NCBI RefSeq assembly: GCF_903469665.1
Contig: NZ_CAGKLC010000016.1
Span: forward strand, 1 to 64,000
Direction of reading: 5' to 3'
Origin: Flavobacterium sp. UGB4466
GTDB taxonomy: Bacteria; Bacteroidota; Bacteroidia; Flavobacteriales; Flavobacteriaceae
DNA length: 64,000 nucleotides
Below the pieces are notes generated by a model, which was not told where the DNA came from, searched no databases, and worked only from the letters and a program-made list of their open reading frames with translations. The translations under genes were made by a program, and so were the position numbers. Of the stretch, positions 37,747-46,135 are shown piece by piece; positions within the stretch are counted from its first letter, which is position 1; the number at the start of each line of letters is the position of its first letter.

Positions 37747-38176
37747 CCGCAAAGGGCGCAAAGTTTTTTTTAGATTGCGTTTCGTAACCGCAAGGAGCGT
37801 AAAGTTTTTTTCTTAGATTGCGTTTAGTAACCGCTAAGTTCGCAAAGTTTTTTCTTAGATTGCGTTTCGTAACCGCAAGGACCGCAAAGTTTTTTTCTTA
37901 GATTGTGTTTAGTAACCGCAAAGGGCGCAAAGCTTTTTTAGATTGCGCTTAGTAACCGCTAAGTTCGCAAATTTTTTTTCTTAGAAAGTGCTTAGTAACC
38001 GCAAAGGGCGCAAAGTTTTTTCTTAGATTGCGTTTCGTAACCGCAAGGAGCGCAAAGTTTTTTTCTTAGATTGTGCTTAATAAACGCAAAGTTCGCAAAG
38101 CTTTATCCATTATAGCTTTGCGAACTTTGCGTTTGTATAGATTCTTATAGTTAAAAAACCTTGCGCTCTTTGCGGT
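37744..38176. repeat. Tandem array of CGCAAAG units, 40-43 bp period, with inverted closure
   Basis: Eight direct repeats begin at 37745, 37786, 37829, 37871, 37914, 37954, 37997 and 38039 (periods 41, 43, 42, 43, 40, 43, 42, 43 bp). Each begins AACCGC(A/T)A(A/G)G followed by N3 CG(C/T)AAAG or a near match, then a T-run and TAGATTGCGTTTCGT-like sequence. A ninth unit becomes a perfect hairpin (38082-38134). An outer inverted copy, CTTTGCGGTTAA-type, closes the element near 38176. It lies between convergent genes. Units are near-identical with no unique spacers, so it is not a CRISPR. Confidence 0.85.
38082..38134. repeat. Perfect 21-bp hairpin closing the tandem array
   Basis: Arms at 38082-38102 and 38114-38134 are exact complements, with an 11-nt loop. 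They contain the word CGCAAAGTTCGCAAAG, the middle arm of the 34.8-kb element. It could act as a terminator-like hairpin on both strands, although T-runs are not strong. Confidence 0.85.
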
Positions 38177-38189
38177 TAAACAAACAGTA

Positions 38190-38654
38190 CTATTTTTTAT
38201 TCTTACCGTTTTTATATACAACTTTTTCTACCACTACTGGTTTTCCGTTGCCTTTTGGGAACTCTTTCTTCTTAGGTCTTTTATCAGCTGAACTTGATTT
38301 TGAAGGGCTTTGATCGCCTCTTGCTCTTTCAGAATCTTTAGGAGCAGCTTTAAATTCAGGTCTGTCCTTTGTGCTGTCTTTCTTTGGAATCTGAGCTTTA
38401 TGCTTGGCTAAAACATCATTTGGGTTTTTAGGATTTTCTTTCGTTCCTCTTAAATGAATTACCAGTCCGTTTAAGAAATTACGCAAAACCTGATCACCAC
38501 ACTCCATGTAATTCTCATGATCTTCGGCTCTAAAAAAAGCGCCCAACTCTGATTTTGAAATTCTAAAATCTACTAATTCTAAAATTTCTACTATTTGGTC
38601 GTCACGGAGCATCAAAGCCACGCGAAGTTTTTTTAGGATATCGTTGTTTGTCAT
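38190..38654 (-). CDS. DUF1456 (YehS-like) protein
   Basis: 154 residues from the ATG at 38654. A longer frame begins at 38702, but its extra residues come from a repeated TTTAGTTTCAAGTT word, so it is rejected. Two DUF1456 halves are seen: NNDILKKLRVALMLRDDQIV with FRISKSELGAFFRAEDHENY, then VLRNFLNGLVIHLRG. The C-terminal 70 residues are lysine-rich and disordered (ending VVEKVVYKNGKNKK), a possible nucleic-acid-binding tail. The domain is of unknown function. Cytosolic. Convergent with the two-component genes, separated by the tandem array. Confidence 0.85.
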   Translation of the reverse strand: MTNNDILKKLRVALMLRDDQIVEILELVDFRISKSELGAFFRAEDHENYMECGDQVLRNFLNGLVIHLRGTKENPKNPNDVLAKHKAQIPKKDSTKDRPEFKAAPKDSERARGDQSPSKSSSADKRPKKKEFPKGNGKPVVVEKVVYKNGKNKK

Positions 38655-38740
38655 TTTTTGTTTTTTAGTTTCAAGTTTGTTTTTAGTTTCAAGTTCCCAC
38701 AATCTTCGTCGGAATCACAAACTATACACTTAATTTTTTA

Positions 38741-38748
38741 CAAAGGTA
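38741..38748 (-). promoter_or_regulatory. -7 box TACCTTTG upstream of the DUF1456 gene
   Basis: On the minus strand TACCTTTG matches TAnnTTTG, 87 bp before the ATG at 38654. No -33 TTG is seen at the proper distance. Confidence 0.4.
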
Positions 38749-38873
38749 CATTTTAAAAGTAATTATTATGATACAGGGTGTTTTAATTTTTTTTACAACG
38801 AATTGTAAGAATTAAAATTAGAGCGCAATATAACTAGTGAAAATTAGTGTATTTGTGGCAGGTTCTTTGGCTT

Positions 38874-39085
38874 TTATTTAAAATTACAATCGTTTGAGAT
38901 ATTTATTAATTGATCTAAATCGGACTTTAATGGATTGGCTGTAATTACAATTCGATTTAGAGTTACTGTCTTTTTTTGTATTTGAAACTGGCAATAATAA
39001 TTTTGTTGGATTCTGGTATTTCGATTAGGTTTTCATCTTCTAAATAAAGCAAAATGCATTTATAAGAAATATCTTTAAATTTTAA
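38874..39085 (-). pseudogene. Decayed 3' fragment of the PLP-enzyme gene at 44073-45104
   Basis: On the minus strand the frame reads LLYLEDENLIEIPESNKII and IASFKYKK, matching the C-terminal part of the 343-residue enzyme (LLYLEDENLIEILEANKII). After a stop and a one-base frame change it continues TLNRIVITANPLKSDLDQLI and ends NDCNFK with a stop, matching the enzyme's NDYNFK end. The downstream flank also keeps decayed GCCAC(G/A)AAT palindrome words. No start is present. It is a clear remnant, about 5 kb from the intact gene, on the far side of the SusC/SusD pair. Confidence 0.85.
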
Positions 39086-39167
39086 TATGAAAACGAATTT
39101 TAGTAAAATAAAGTGTTAAATTACAGGTCTAACAAACCAAATTATTAACCATTATTAACTAAAATTT

Positions 39168-42100
39168 ATGAAACAAAAGAATTTCACCTTTTCCTTCGTT
39201 TTGTTCTTACTTGCTTCAGGCATTCTGTTTGCACAAAAAATAACGGTAAAAGGAAACGTAACAGATGAGATGGGAGTTTCAATGCCAGGTGTAAATATCC
39301 TGGAGAAAGGAACCTCCAATACTGCTACTTCTGGTTTAGACGGGGATTTTGCCATTAGCGTAAATAAAGGATCAGTTTTATTATTTTCGTTCGTTGGGTA
39401 CAAAATGAATGAAGCTACTGTAACCAAAAGTATTTTGAATGTAAAAATGAATCCGGATTCTAAAGAGTTGGATGCCGTGACGGTAACCGCTTTTGGTATC
39501 AAAAATAAAACAAAATCTTTGGGTTATGCCAGTCAGACGTTGAAGGCCTCGGATATTGAAAGACCAGGTCAATTAAATGCTCTTGAGAGTTTGCAGGGAG
39601 GCGTAGCGGGAGTAACCATAAGTAAAACTTCCGGGGGAGTTGGTGCTGGTGTAGATATTGTTATTCGCGGTGTTTCGTCTTTAGATCCGTCTAACAATAA
39701 TCAGCCTTTGATTATTATTGATGGTAACCCCGTAAATAACTCGACAGCTATAGGAAATGTAGCTCCCTCAAAAGGTTCTAATTCTGTAAGTAGCGGAGAA
39801 CAGTTTTCATTTTCTAACAGAGCGATAGATATCAATCCGGAAGATATAGAAAGCTACACTGTTCTTAAAGGAGCAGGTGCTACAGCATTGTATGGTATTT
39901 TGGCCGGTAATGGTGTGATTATTATCACTACCAAAAGAGGAAAAGAAGGAAAACCAAAAATTAATATCAATTCCAGCATTTCTTTTAGTGAGGTAAATCA
40001 TTATCCCGAGCTGCAATCCAAATACAGAGAAGGTCTAAACGGAGCTTCTTATGTAAAAAGTACCGTATCGGATAGCCCTAGTGGTTTTGAATGGGTAAAT
40101 CCTGCAAGCCCGGGAGGGTTCTGGAGTTTTGGACCGGAATATTCCAGTTCAGATGGTGCAGGAATTAAATACAGAAATTTTTATAAAGATTTCTTTAAAA
40201 CGGGTGTGACTCAAAACCTAGGCGTGAGTGTAAGCGGAGGAACAGAGAAAATCAATTATTTCGTATCTGCTTCTACCAGTAAAGATGAAGGCATTGTACC
40301 AAACACTTCTTACCAAAGAAAAACTTTCAAAGCAAATGGAGGGTATCAGATTTCTGAAAAATTTAAAATAGGTTCTTCTTTTGCTTATACAAAATCCGGA
40401 GGTATAAGATCTAATAATGGAGACAAATCGGTGATGAGTTCCTTGGCCTATTGGTCACCCTCTATTGATGTAAATGATTATCTTACCGCAGCTGGCAAAG
40501 AAAAAGATTATACAAATGGTATTATCGATCAGCCAAGATATTTTACTGCTGTAAGTAATTTAAAAGATGATGTAAATCGTATTATTGCTTCGGCCGATTT
40601 TAATTATCAGGCAACTTCATGGTTAAACTTTGTGTATAGAGCTAGTGTCGATAATTATTCAGAAACTAGAAACCGATATGTTCCTGCTAATCTCGATGTG
40701 GGAACAGCAGTAAATGGTTTTATTCTGGATGAAAATATTGGCTTTACGGGACTCAATTCTAGTTTTGTGATCACGGCCAATAAAAAATTTGGAAATTTTA
40801 ATACCACCCTTACCTTAGGAAATCAAATTTTGGATACCAAAAACACCTATTCAAATGTGAGAGGGGAAGGAATTTTTATTACCGATTTTAATAATATTTC
40901 TAATGCGACCAATTTATTTGCTTATAATTCAGGTGAAGAACGCGTAAGAAACGTGGGGAACTTTTTTGAAGCAAAAGCCGATTATAAAGAAATTATTTAT
41001 CTGGGGGTTACTGGGCGATACGATCAGGTATCTACTTTGCCGGTAAAGAATAATAAATTTGATTATTATTCTACTAATTTGTCTTTTCTTTTTGGAGACC
41101 TGATCGACGCAAACAAATCTATTTTGTCTTATGGGAAATTAAGGACCTCCTGGGCACAAAGCGGAAAAACACCCCCGTTTGCGATTTTTAGAAAAAATAT
41201 AAAAGATTTAAATTTTCCATTCAACGGAGTTGGAGGAGTTTCTGCCACATCTGTTGACGCCAATCCAAATTTGAAAGCCGAAATCATATCTACTTGGGAA
41301 ATAGGTACAGATTTACGTTTTTTTAGGGATAGGATCCGATTGGAATACACGTATTTTAACAGGGTTAGTGACGATCAGATTATTCAAAGAATTGTGCCAC
41401 AATCCTCTTCAATTACGGCATTCTGGGACAACGGCGGATCTTTAAGAACAACCGGAAACGAATTGACTTTAGGTGCAGACTGGTTTAAAAATCCAAAGTT
41501 CAGCTGGACCTCTACGCTAAATTTTACACAATACAAAACTAAAGTTACAGCATTGCCTTTTGAAAATATTATTTTCGGATACGACTCTCAGGCTACCAAT
41601 ATAACTTCACAAGTACGTTTGGGCGATGCAGCGGGAACACTTTATGGCCAGTCCTGGCAACGAGTAGACGGTAAAGTAGTGATTGGTGCAAACGGATTGC
41701 CTGTTTTTAATAAAACAAGTACGGGAGCCATAGCAATAGGTAAGATCGGTGAGGCTTTTCCGGACTGGGTAGCTACTCTCAACAATACCTTTAAAATTAA
41801 AAATTTTGATATCGGTTTTTTGCTGGAATATAAAAAAGGCGGAGATGCGTATGATACAGCCAGAAGAAACGGAATTAGAAATGGTGTTCTAGGAGTTACG
41901 GCTGACAGAAACGAAACTGCGGTTTTAGACGGTGTAAAATCGGATGGAGCAGGAGGATATGTACCTAACGACATCCCTATAAATAAATCGTTACGAAACA
42001 ATTTTTATAACAATACGATTTACAATACAGCTGCAGATGCTCTTATACAGGATGCCTCCTGGTTTAAGCTCAGAAATGTATCGGTTACTTATAATATGAC

Positions 42101-42299
42101 CAAAGAAGCATTAAAAACTATTGGTGTTTCTAATTTGTCTTTTACGGTATCGGGCAGTAATTTCCTGATTTGGACACCATTTGATGGTTTTGATCCGGAA
42201 GGTTCCAGCTACAGCGCCGGTACCAATGTTTACGGATTTACAGGTTTGACCACTCCGCTTACGCAATCATATTCATTTAGTATTAATCTAGGATTTTAA
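39168..42299 (+). CDS. SusC/RagA-type TonB-linked outer membrane transporter
   Basis: 1043 residues with a signal peptide (TFSFVLFLLASGILFAQ). A carboxypeptidase-D regulatory-like domain follows (ITVKGNVTDEMGVSMPGVNI, SVLLFSFVGYK), then the plug (VTVTAFGIKNKTKSLGYASQ) and the SusC motif YTVLKGAGATALYG with NGVIIITTKRG. The barrel ends in LTQSYSFSINLGF. SusC transporters pair with a SusD lid lipoprotein; the gene for one lies 10 bp downstream. They take up glycans or peptides of unknown type here. No hydrolase, anti-sigma factor or regulator lies next to it, so it is not a full polysaccharide utilisation locus. Confidence 0.93.
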   Translation: MKQKNFTFSFVLFLLASGILFAQKITVKGNVTDEMGVSMPGVNILEKGTSNTATSGLDGDFAISVNKGSVLLFSFVGYKMNEATVTKSILNVKMNPDSKELDAVTVTAFGIKNKTKSLGYASQTLKASDIERPGQLNALESLQGGVAGVTISKTSGGVGAGVDIVIRGVSSLDPSNNNQPLIIIDGNPVNNSTAIGNVAPSKGSNSVSSGEQFSFSNRAIDINPEDIESYTVLKGAGATALYGILAGNGVIIITTKRGKEGKPKININSSISFSEVNHYPELQSKYREGLNGASYVKSTVSDSPSGFEWVNPASPGGFWSFGPEYSSSDGAGIKYRNFYKDFFKTGVTQNLGVSVSGGTEKINYFVSASTSKDEGIVPNTSYQRKTFKANGGYQISEKFKIGSSFAYTKSGGIRSNNGDKSVMSSLAYWSPSIDVNDYLTAAGKEKDYTNGIIDQPRYFTAVSNLKDDVNRIIASADFNYQATSWLNFVYRASVDNYSETRNRYVPANLDVGTAVNGFILDENIGFTGLNSSFVITANKKFGNFNTTLTLGNQILDTKNTYSNVRGEGIFITDFNNISNATNLFAYNSGEERVRNVGNFFEAKADYKEIIYLGVTGRYDQVSTLPVKNNKFDYYSTNLSFLFGDLIDANKSILSYGKLRTSWAQSGKTPPFAIFRKNIKDLNFPFNGVGGVSATSVDANPNLKAEIISTWEIGTDLRFFRDRIRLEYTYFNRVSDDQIIQRIVPQSSSITAFWDNGGSLRTTGNELTLGADWFKNPKFSWTSTLNFTQYKTKVTALPFENIIFGYDSQATNITSQVRLGDAAGTLYGQSWQRVDGKVVIGANGLPVFNKTSTGAIAIGKIGEAFPDWVATLNNTFKIKNFDIGFLLEYKKGGDAYDTARRNGIRNGVLGVTADRNETAVLDGVKSDGAGGYVPNDIPINKSLRNNFYNNTIYNTAADALIQDASWFKLRNVSVTYNMTKEALKTIGVSNLSFTVSGSNFLIWTPFDGFDPEGSSYSAGTNVYGFTGLTTPLTQSYSFSINLGF

Positions 42300-42309
42300 T
42301 TTATAAAAG

Positions 42310-43842
42310 ATGAAAAATATACTCAAAACATTCTTGACCATAAGCATTGTCCTAACAACTTATAGCTGTAGCGATGATTATTTTGATGTAAATACACCAG
42401 GAAATGTAATACCTGACGCGAATAAGAATCTAAAAGATTTATTGGGGCCTGCAATTTATTACACATTTGATGCTCAGTATGCTGCTGCGACCAGAGTTTC
42501 TTTGCTAACGCAATATACTTCCTCTGCACTTAATTCGTCAGTAGGAGTAGACAATCATTACGAAGAATCCTTAGATAGTTATTGGTCTTCTGCCTATGTA
42601 AAAGCTTTAGGGAACCTGAAAGAAGTAGCCGATAAAGCCGATGAAACAAAATCATCACATTACAAGGGTATTGTTCAGATTTTGCAAGCGGTAAATTTTG
42701 GATTGCTAACGGATCTGTACGGAGATATACCTTTTTCGCAGGCGTCACTGGCATTACAGAATTTTAAGCCGGAATATGATCGTCAGGAAGAGGTCTACAA
42801 AGGTATAAACAACCTATTAGATCAGGCAATTGCCAATTTGTCGGCTCCTAACACATCCTCTTTTACTCCTGGAAAAGAAGACCTTGTTTATGGCGGAAAT
42901 GTAGAAAAATGGATAAAAGTCGCCTATACCTTTAAAGCGAGATATGCATTGCACTTATCAAAAATCAATGCAACAACTGCTGCCAATACGGTAGTTTCTT
43001 ATTTGGCAAAAGGAATAACCTCCAATGCAGATGATTTTCAATTGATTTACAATAAAGTTCAGACCAATCCGTGGTATAATAATCAATTAGGACTTAATAC
43101 CGGAAATGCATCTTATCTGATAACCAAACAATTTATTGGTTTTATGAACGGAAGCACGTTTGCTTTTAAAACGGTAACAATGGATCCCAGAATGCCATTA
43201 CTGATTGATCTTAGAAGTTATCCTGTAACAGATGGGGTTGTGAATCCTAAAGATCCAAATCCTAATGTTCCGGGGAATTATATTGGTGGAGAACCTGGGC
43301 AGGGATCAAAAGGAACACCGGCACCTAATGCTAAAATAGGGTTGTATTCTTATTATTCAAAAATAGATTCGCCCCTTGTTATTTTGTCCTTTTCTGAAGT
43401 TAAACTAATGCAGGCTGAAGCACAATTTATTTTAAATGGAGGTAATGCGACAAGTACCGGAACAAATGCAATAGGGTATAACGCCTATAGGGATGCTATT
43501 GGTGCAAATATGGATAAATTGGGGGTTTCCGCTCCGGATAAAAATGCTTATTTGGGAGATGCTTCTATAAACAAAGGTGCCGCCAGTTTGCAGTTGAAAG
43601 ATATTATGAGACAAAAAAATATAGTACTCTATTTGAACTGCGAAGCATTTAATGATTACAGAAGGTATGATTTTTCTACAAACGTTTTTCCGGGATTAGC
43701 CCTGCCCAAAGCCGCTGATCCTGCTAATGGAGGAAAATGGATAAGAAGATTTATTTATTCAACCAACGAAAGAAACGCGAATAAAGCAAATTATGAATTA
43801 AATTTTAAATCAATGGTCACACCGGTTTGGTGGGATAAATAA
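42310..43842 (+). CDS. SusD/RagB-type outer membrane lipoprotein
   Basis: 510 residues. A lipoprotein signal is seen (ISIVLTTYSCSDDYFDVNTP), so it is tethered to the outer membrane with the SusC transporter encoded 10 bp upstream. The body is helical and carries family-typical stretches: GLLTDLYGDIPFSQA, the TPR-like ANLSAPNTSSFTPGKEDLVY, and LSFSEVKLMQAEAQFILNGG near the C-terminus. It looks like the SusD-like type 2 branch. It binds ligand at the surface and closes over the SusC barrel. Ligand unknown. A strong terminator follows. Confidence 0.92.
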   Translation: MKNILKTFLTISIVLTTYSCSDDYFDVNTPGNVIPDANKNLKDLLGPAIYYTFDAQYAAATRVSLLTQYTSSALNSSVGVDNHYEESLDSYWSSAYVKALGNLKEVADKADETKSSHYKGIVQILQAVNFGLLTDLYGDIPFSQASLALQNFKPEYDRQEEVYKGINNLLDQAIANLSAPNTSSFTPGKEDLVYGGNVEKWIKVAYTFKARYALHLSKINATTAANTVVSYLAKGITSNADDFQLIYNKVQTNPWYNNQLGLNTGNASYLITKQFIGFMNGSTFAFKTVTMDPRMPLLIDLRSYPVTDGVVNPKDPNPNVPGNYIGGEPGQGSKGTPAPNAKIGLYSYYSKIDSPLVILSFSEVKLMQAEAQFILNGGNATSTGTNAIGYNAYRDAIGANMDKLGVSAPDKNAYLGDASINKGAASLQLKDIMRQKNIVLYLNCEAFNDYRRYDFSTNVFPGLALPKAADPANGGKWIRRFIYSTNERNANKANYELNFKSMVTPVWWDK

Positions 43843-43846
43843 AAAC

Positions 43847-43884
43847 TAAAGCGGCTCTGATTTTTTAATCAGAGCCGCTTTTTC
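43847..43884. terminator. Bidirectional terminator after susD
   Basis: AAAGCGGCTCTGATT and its complement form a perfect hairpin separated by a T-rich loop, with T-runs on both sides. It lies just past the SusD stop and also faces the PLP-enzyme fragment on the minus strand. Confidence 0.85.
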
Positions 43885-43978
43885 ATAAGCTGTTGCTTTG
43901 ATTCAAAATGTCAATTACTTGGTCTAAATCATTTTTAGCGTGATTGTTTTATCAAATTGGATTACAATTTATTGAGCT
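43883..43978 (-). pseudogene. Second decayed 3' fragment of the PLP-enzyme gene
   Basis: On the minus strand NHAKNDLDQVIDILNQSNSL followed by TGA matches the intact enzyme's NHLPEDLDKLIEILNDYNFK end. Upstream the frame breaks (stops at the position of RIVITA), but the DNA still resembles the gene. It is a truncated remnant lying between SusD and the intact enzyme gene. Confidence 0.7.
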
Positions 43979-43993
43979 GGGCGAAGTTTTTTC

Positions 43994-44058
43994 GCCACGA
44001 ATTTCACGAATTTTCGCCAATTGGATCGCGTTTAAATTTAATTAGTGGAATTCGTGGC
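43994..44058. repeat. GCCACGAAT palindromic element after the PLP-enzyme gene
   Basis: Arms GCCACGAATTTCAC (43994-44007) and GTGGAATTCGTGGC (44045-44058) are complementary with one mismatch, 37 bp apart. The word equals the inner arm of the 34.8-kb element. It lies between convergent genes, just past the stop at 44073. Confidence 0.65.
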
Positions 44059-44072
44059 AAACTTTTTTGTTT

Positions 44073-45104
44073 TTACTTAAAGTTATAATCGTTTAAGATT
44101 TCTATTAATTTATCCAGATCTTCGGGAAGATGATTGGCAGTAATCACAATTCGATTTAAAGGAGCTGTGTCTTTTTGGTATTTGAAATTGGCAATAATAA
44201 TTTTGTTTGCTTCCAGTATTTCGATTAGATTTTCATCTTCTAAATAAAGTAACGGGTATGTTTTATCAAATTGAATCGTGTCATTTTTGATTAGTTTCTG
44301 ATCGATGTGATGAAGGTTATCCAGCAGTTTCTGATGTTGTATACTGTAAATTTCGGTTGCATCCGCCAATGTCTGAACAAAAGCGGGATTCATTCCCGCA
44401 GCTGATATAAAAGTATCTGTATTTTTGATCTGGTCGATGAAAGAAATATCACTGGCAATAACGCCGCCAGTTAAGCCGAATGCTTTTCCTAGAGACGAAA
44501 CCATAATTTTGCGCTTAATCGGAAGGTCGATGTGTGAATAGATTCCACCTCCATTTTTTCCTAAAATTCCAAGCGAATGCGATTCATCGATAAGTAAAGT
44601 GACTTCTTTATGACTGGGGATTTCCTTTAAAACAGATAAATCAACAGCTTTGGTTTGATAGGAAGGAACTCCGTCAGTAAGAATAGTGATTTTCTCTGCT
44701 TTAGAATCTGTTAGACGTGGGTGTATTTGATGGTTCAAAAATATTGGTAAACTGTTGGGGGTTTTAATTGCGGTATGCAGATCTGAAAAATGAAAGTAAC
44801 AATCGGTGGTTTTAGTCAATTGTTCCGTAACTAATTTTCCGGCCAGCATTCCTGATGACACCGTAACGGCACTTTCGGCCTGTATGTGATGGGCGAGAAA
44901 AGTCTCACCATTTTCATAAGCCGTTAATTTTATATTGGCATTGCGGGAGCTTCCGTAAGTAGTTCCCCATTTTCGTATATTTTGAATGGCCAATTCCTGA
45001 AAAGCCTTATTGGTGGGTAATCCCAAATAAGCAGTTCCTCCAAAATACAAGTATTGCTCCTGATTGATTTCAATAGTTCTGTCCGGAAATTGGTCTACGT
45101 TCAT
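44073..45104 (-). CDS. PLP-dependent aminotransferase/alpha-oxoamine synthase-like enzyme
   Basis: 343 residues, a fold-I PLP enzyme, shorter than the usual 380-400 of KBL/BioF enzymes. Seen: LYFGGTAYLGLPTNKAFQEL at the start, GSSRNANIKLTAYENGETFL, the aspartate pair VTLLIDESHSLGILGKNGGG and the PLP lysine in MVSSLGKAFGLTGGVIAS. This resembles 8-amino-7-oxononanoate synthase or glycine C-acetyltransferase, but the operon has no biotin genes. It is 5 bp downstream of a dipeptide epimerase gene, so a role in amino-acid or cell-wall peptide metabolism is inferred. Two decayed copies of its 3' end lie nearby. Confidence 0.8.
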   Translation of the reverse strand: MNVDQFPDRTIEINQEQYLYFGGTAYLGLPTNKAFQELAIQNIRKWGTTYGSSRNANIKLTAYENGETFLAHHIQAESAVTVSSGMLAGKLVTEQLTKTTDCYFHFSDLHTAIKTPNSLPIFLNHQIHPRLTDSKAEKITILTDGVPSYQTKAVDLSVLKEIPSHKEVTLLIDESHSLGILGKNGGGIYSHIDLPIKRKIMVSSLGKAFGLTGGVIASDISFIDQIKNTDTFISAAGMNPAFVQTLADATEIYSIQHQKLLDNLHHIDQKLIKNDTIQFDKTYPLLYLEDENLIEILEANKIIIANFKYQKDTAPLNRIVITANHLPEDLDKLIEILNDYNFK

Positions 45105-45109
45105 AAAAA

Positions 45110-46120
45110 TTAGATTAAGGTTACTCCGGTGCCGTTAAGTTCAGAATAATGAATTACGCCATTTTTTATGGTTACTCCGGTCGCAATATCCTGAGCCAGA
45201 AGTAAGGCTCCGTCCATATCCACATAATCCAGCTGTGGCAATAAATGTGCAATAGCCGAGATTCCCACAGTCGATTCAGTCATGCAGCCCACCATCGTTT
45301 TGAGCCCTAATTTTTTGGCTTCTTCAATCATGCGTTTCCCGGGAGTCAGACCTCCGCATTTTACAAGCTTTACATTTACGCCATGAAAATGATTGAAACA
45401 TTTGGCGACATCTTCTTCAATAATGCAGCTTTCGTCGGCTATTACAGGTAAGACCGAATGTTTGAAAACTTCCTTATGGGCTTCCCAGTCATCGGCTTTC
45501 ATGGGCTGTTCGAGGAATTCTACCCCTAGTTTTTTGAGCTCAATGGCGTTGTTTATGGTTTCCTCAACATCCCAGCCGCAATTGGCATCGATTCTGAAAA
45601 TGGCATCAGTGTGTTTTCGAAGTTCTTTAACAATAGCAATATCTTCTTTGGTACCTAATTTAATTTTATAAATAGGCCAGGGTAGTTCCTGCATTTTCGA
45701 AACCATTTTTTCGATAGAGGCAATACCAATGGTGTAATCTGTAAGCGGAGTTTTTTCTGTAGAGTAATTCCATAATTCATATAGTTTCTTGCCTTTTTTG
45801 CGTGCGTACAAGTCGTTATAAGCCATGTCTAACGCGCATAAAGCAAACATGTCCTCTTTTAAGTACGGATAGATTTTAGACCAGAAAATTTCGGGAGTTT
45901 CAGTGGTTGTACTCTCAATAATTCTTCTGATTTTTTCTAAATCCTGAATCATCACCGGAACAGTTGTTTTGTAATACGGATTTGAAGTGGCTTCTCCAAA
46001 ACCTGAAAAGCCATCACTTTTAAGTTCTACTATTAGTGAAGGCTGAAAATCAATTGATTCTCTGGAAATGGTAAAAGTATGTTTGAGTTTTAAATTGTAT
46101 TCTCTTAAAATTAATTCCAT
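45110..46120 (-). CDS. Dipeptide epimerase (L-Ala-D/L-Glu epimerase type)
   Basis: 336 residues, an enolase-superfamily member of the muconate-lactonizing branch. Seen: an N-terminal capping domain (FSGFGEATSNPYYK), the catalytic lysine in IYKIKLGTKED, metal ligands in FRIDANCGWDVEE, FLEQPMKADD and VIADESCI, and a second lysine in VNVKLVKCGG. Family members epimerise dipeptides such as L-Ala-D-Glu from murein. It sits in an apparent operon with an esterase upstream (15 bp) and a PLP enzyme downstream (5 bp), which suggests recovery of cell-wall peptides. Specific substrate not proven. Confidence 0.88.
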   Translation of the reverse strand: MELILREYNLKLKHTFTISRESIDFQPSLIVELKSDGFSGFGEATSNPYYKTTVPVMIQDLEKIRRIIESTTTETPEIFWSKIYPYLKEDMFALCALDMAYNDLYARKKGKKLYELWNYSTEKTPLTDYTIGIASIEKMVSKMQELPWPIYKIKLGTKEDIAIVKELRKHTDAIFRIDANCGWDVEETINNAIELKKLGVEFLEQPMKADDWEAHKEVFKHSVLPVIADESCIIEEDVAKCFNHFHGVNVKLVKCGGLTPGKRMIEEAKKLGLKTMVGCMTESTVGISAIAHLLPQLDYVDMDGALLLAQDIATGVTIKNGVIHYSELNGTGVTLI

Positions 46121-46135
46121 AAGTTTGTTTTTTAT

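Noticed and set aside
37744..38176. CRISPR array
   Set aside because: Units are near-identical over their whole 40-43 bp with no unique spacers, and no cas gene is present.
38655..38702. Longer start of the DUF1456 gene
   Set aside because: The extra residues come from a duplicated TTTAGTTTCAAGTT word (38664-38677 and 38682-38695).
38940..39062. Intact second copy of the PLP enzyme
   Set aside because: Only the 3' end is present, with in-frame stops and a frame change.
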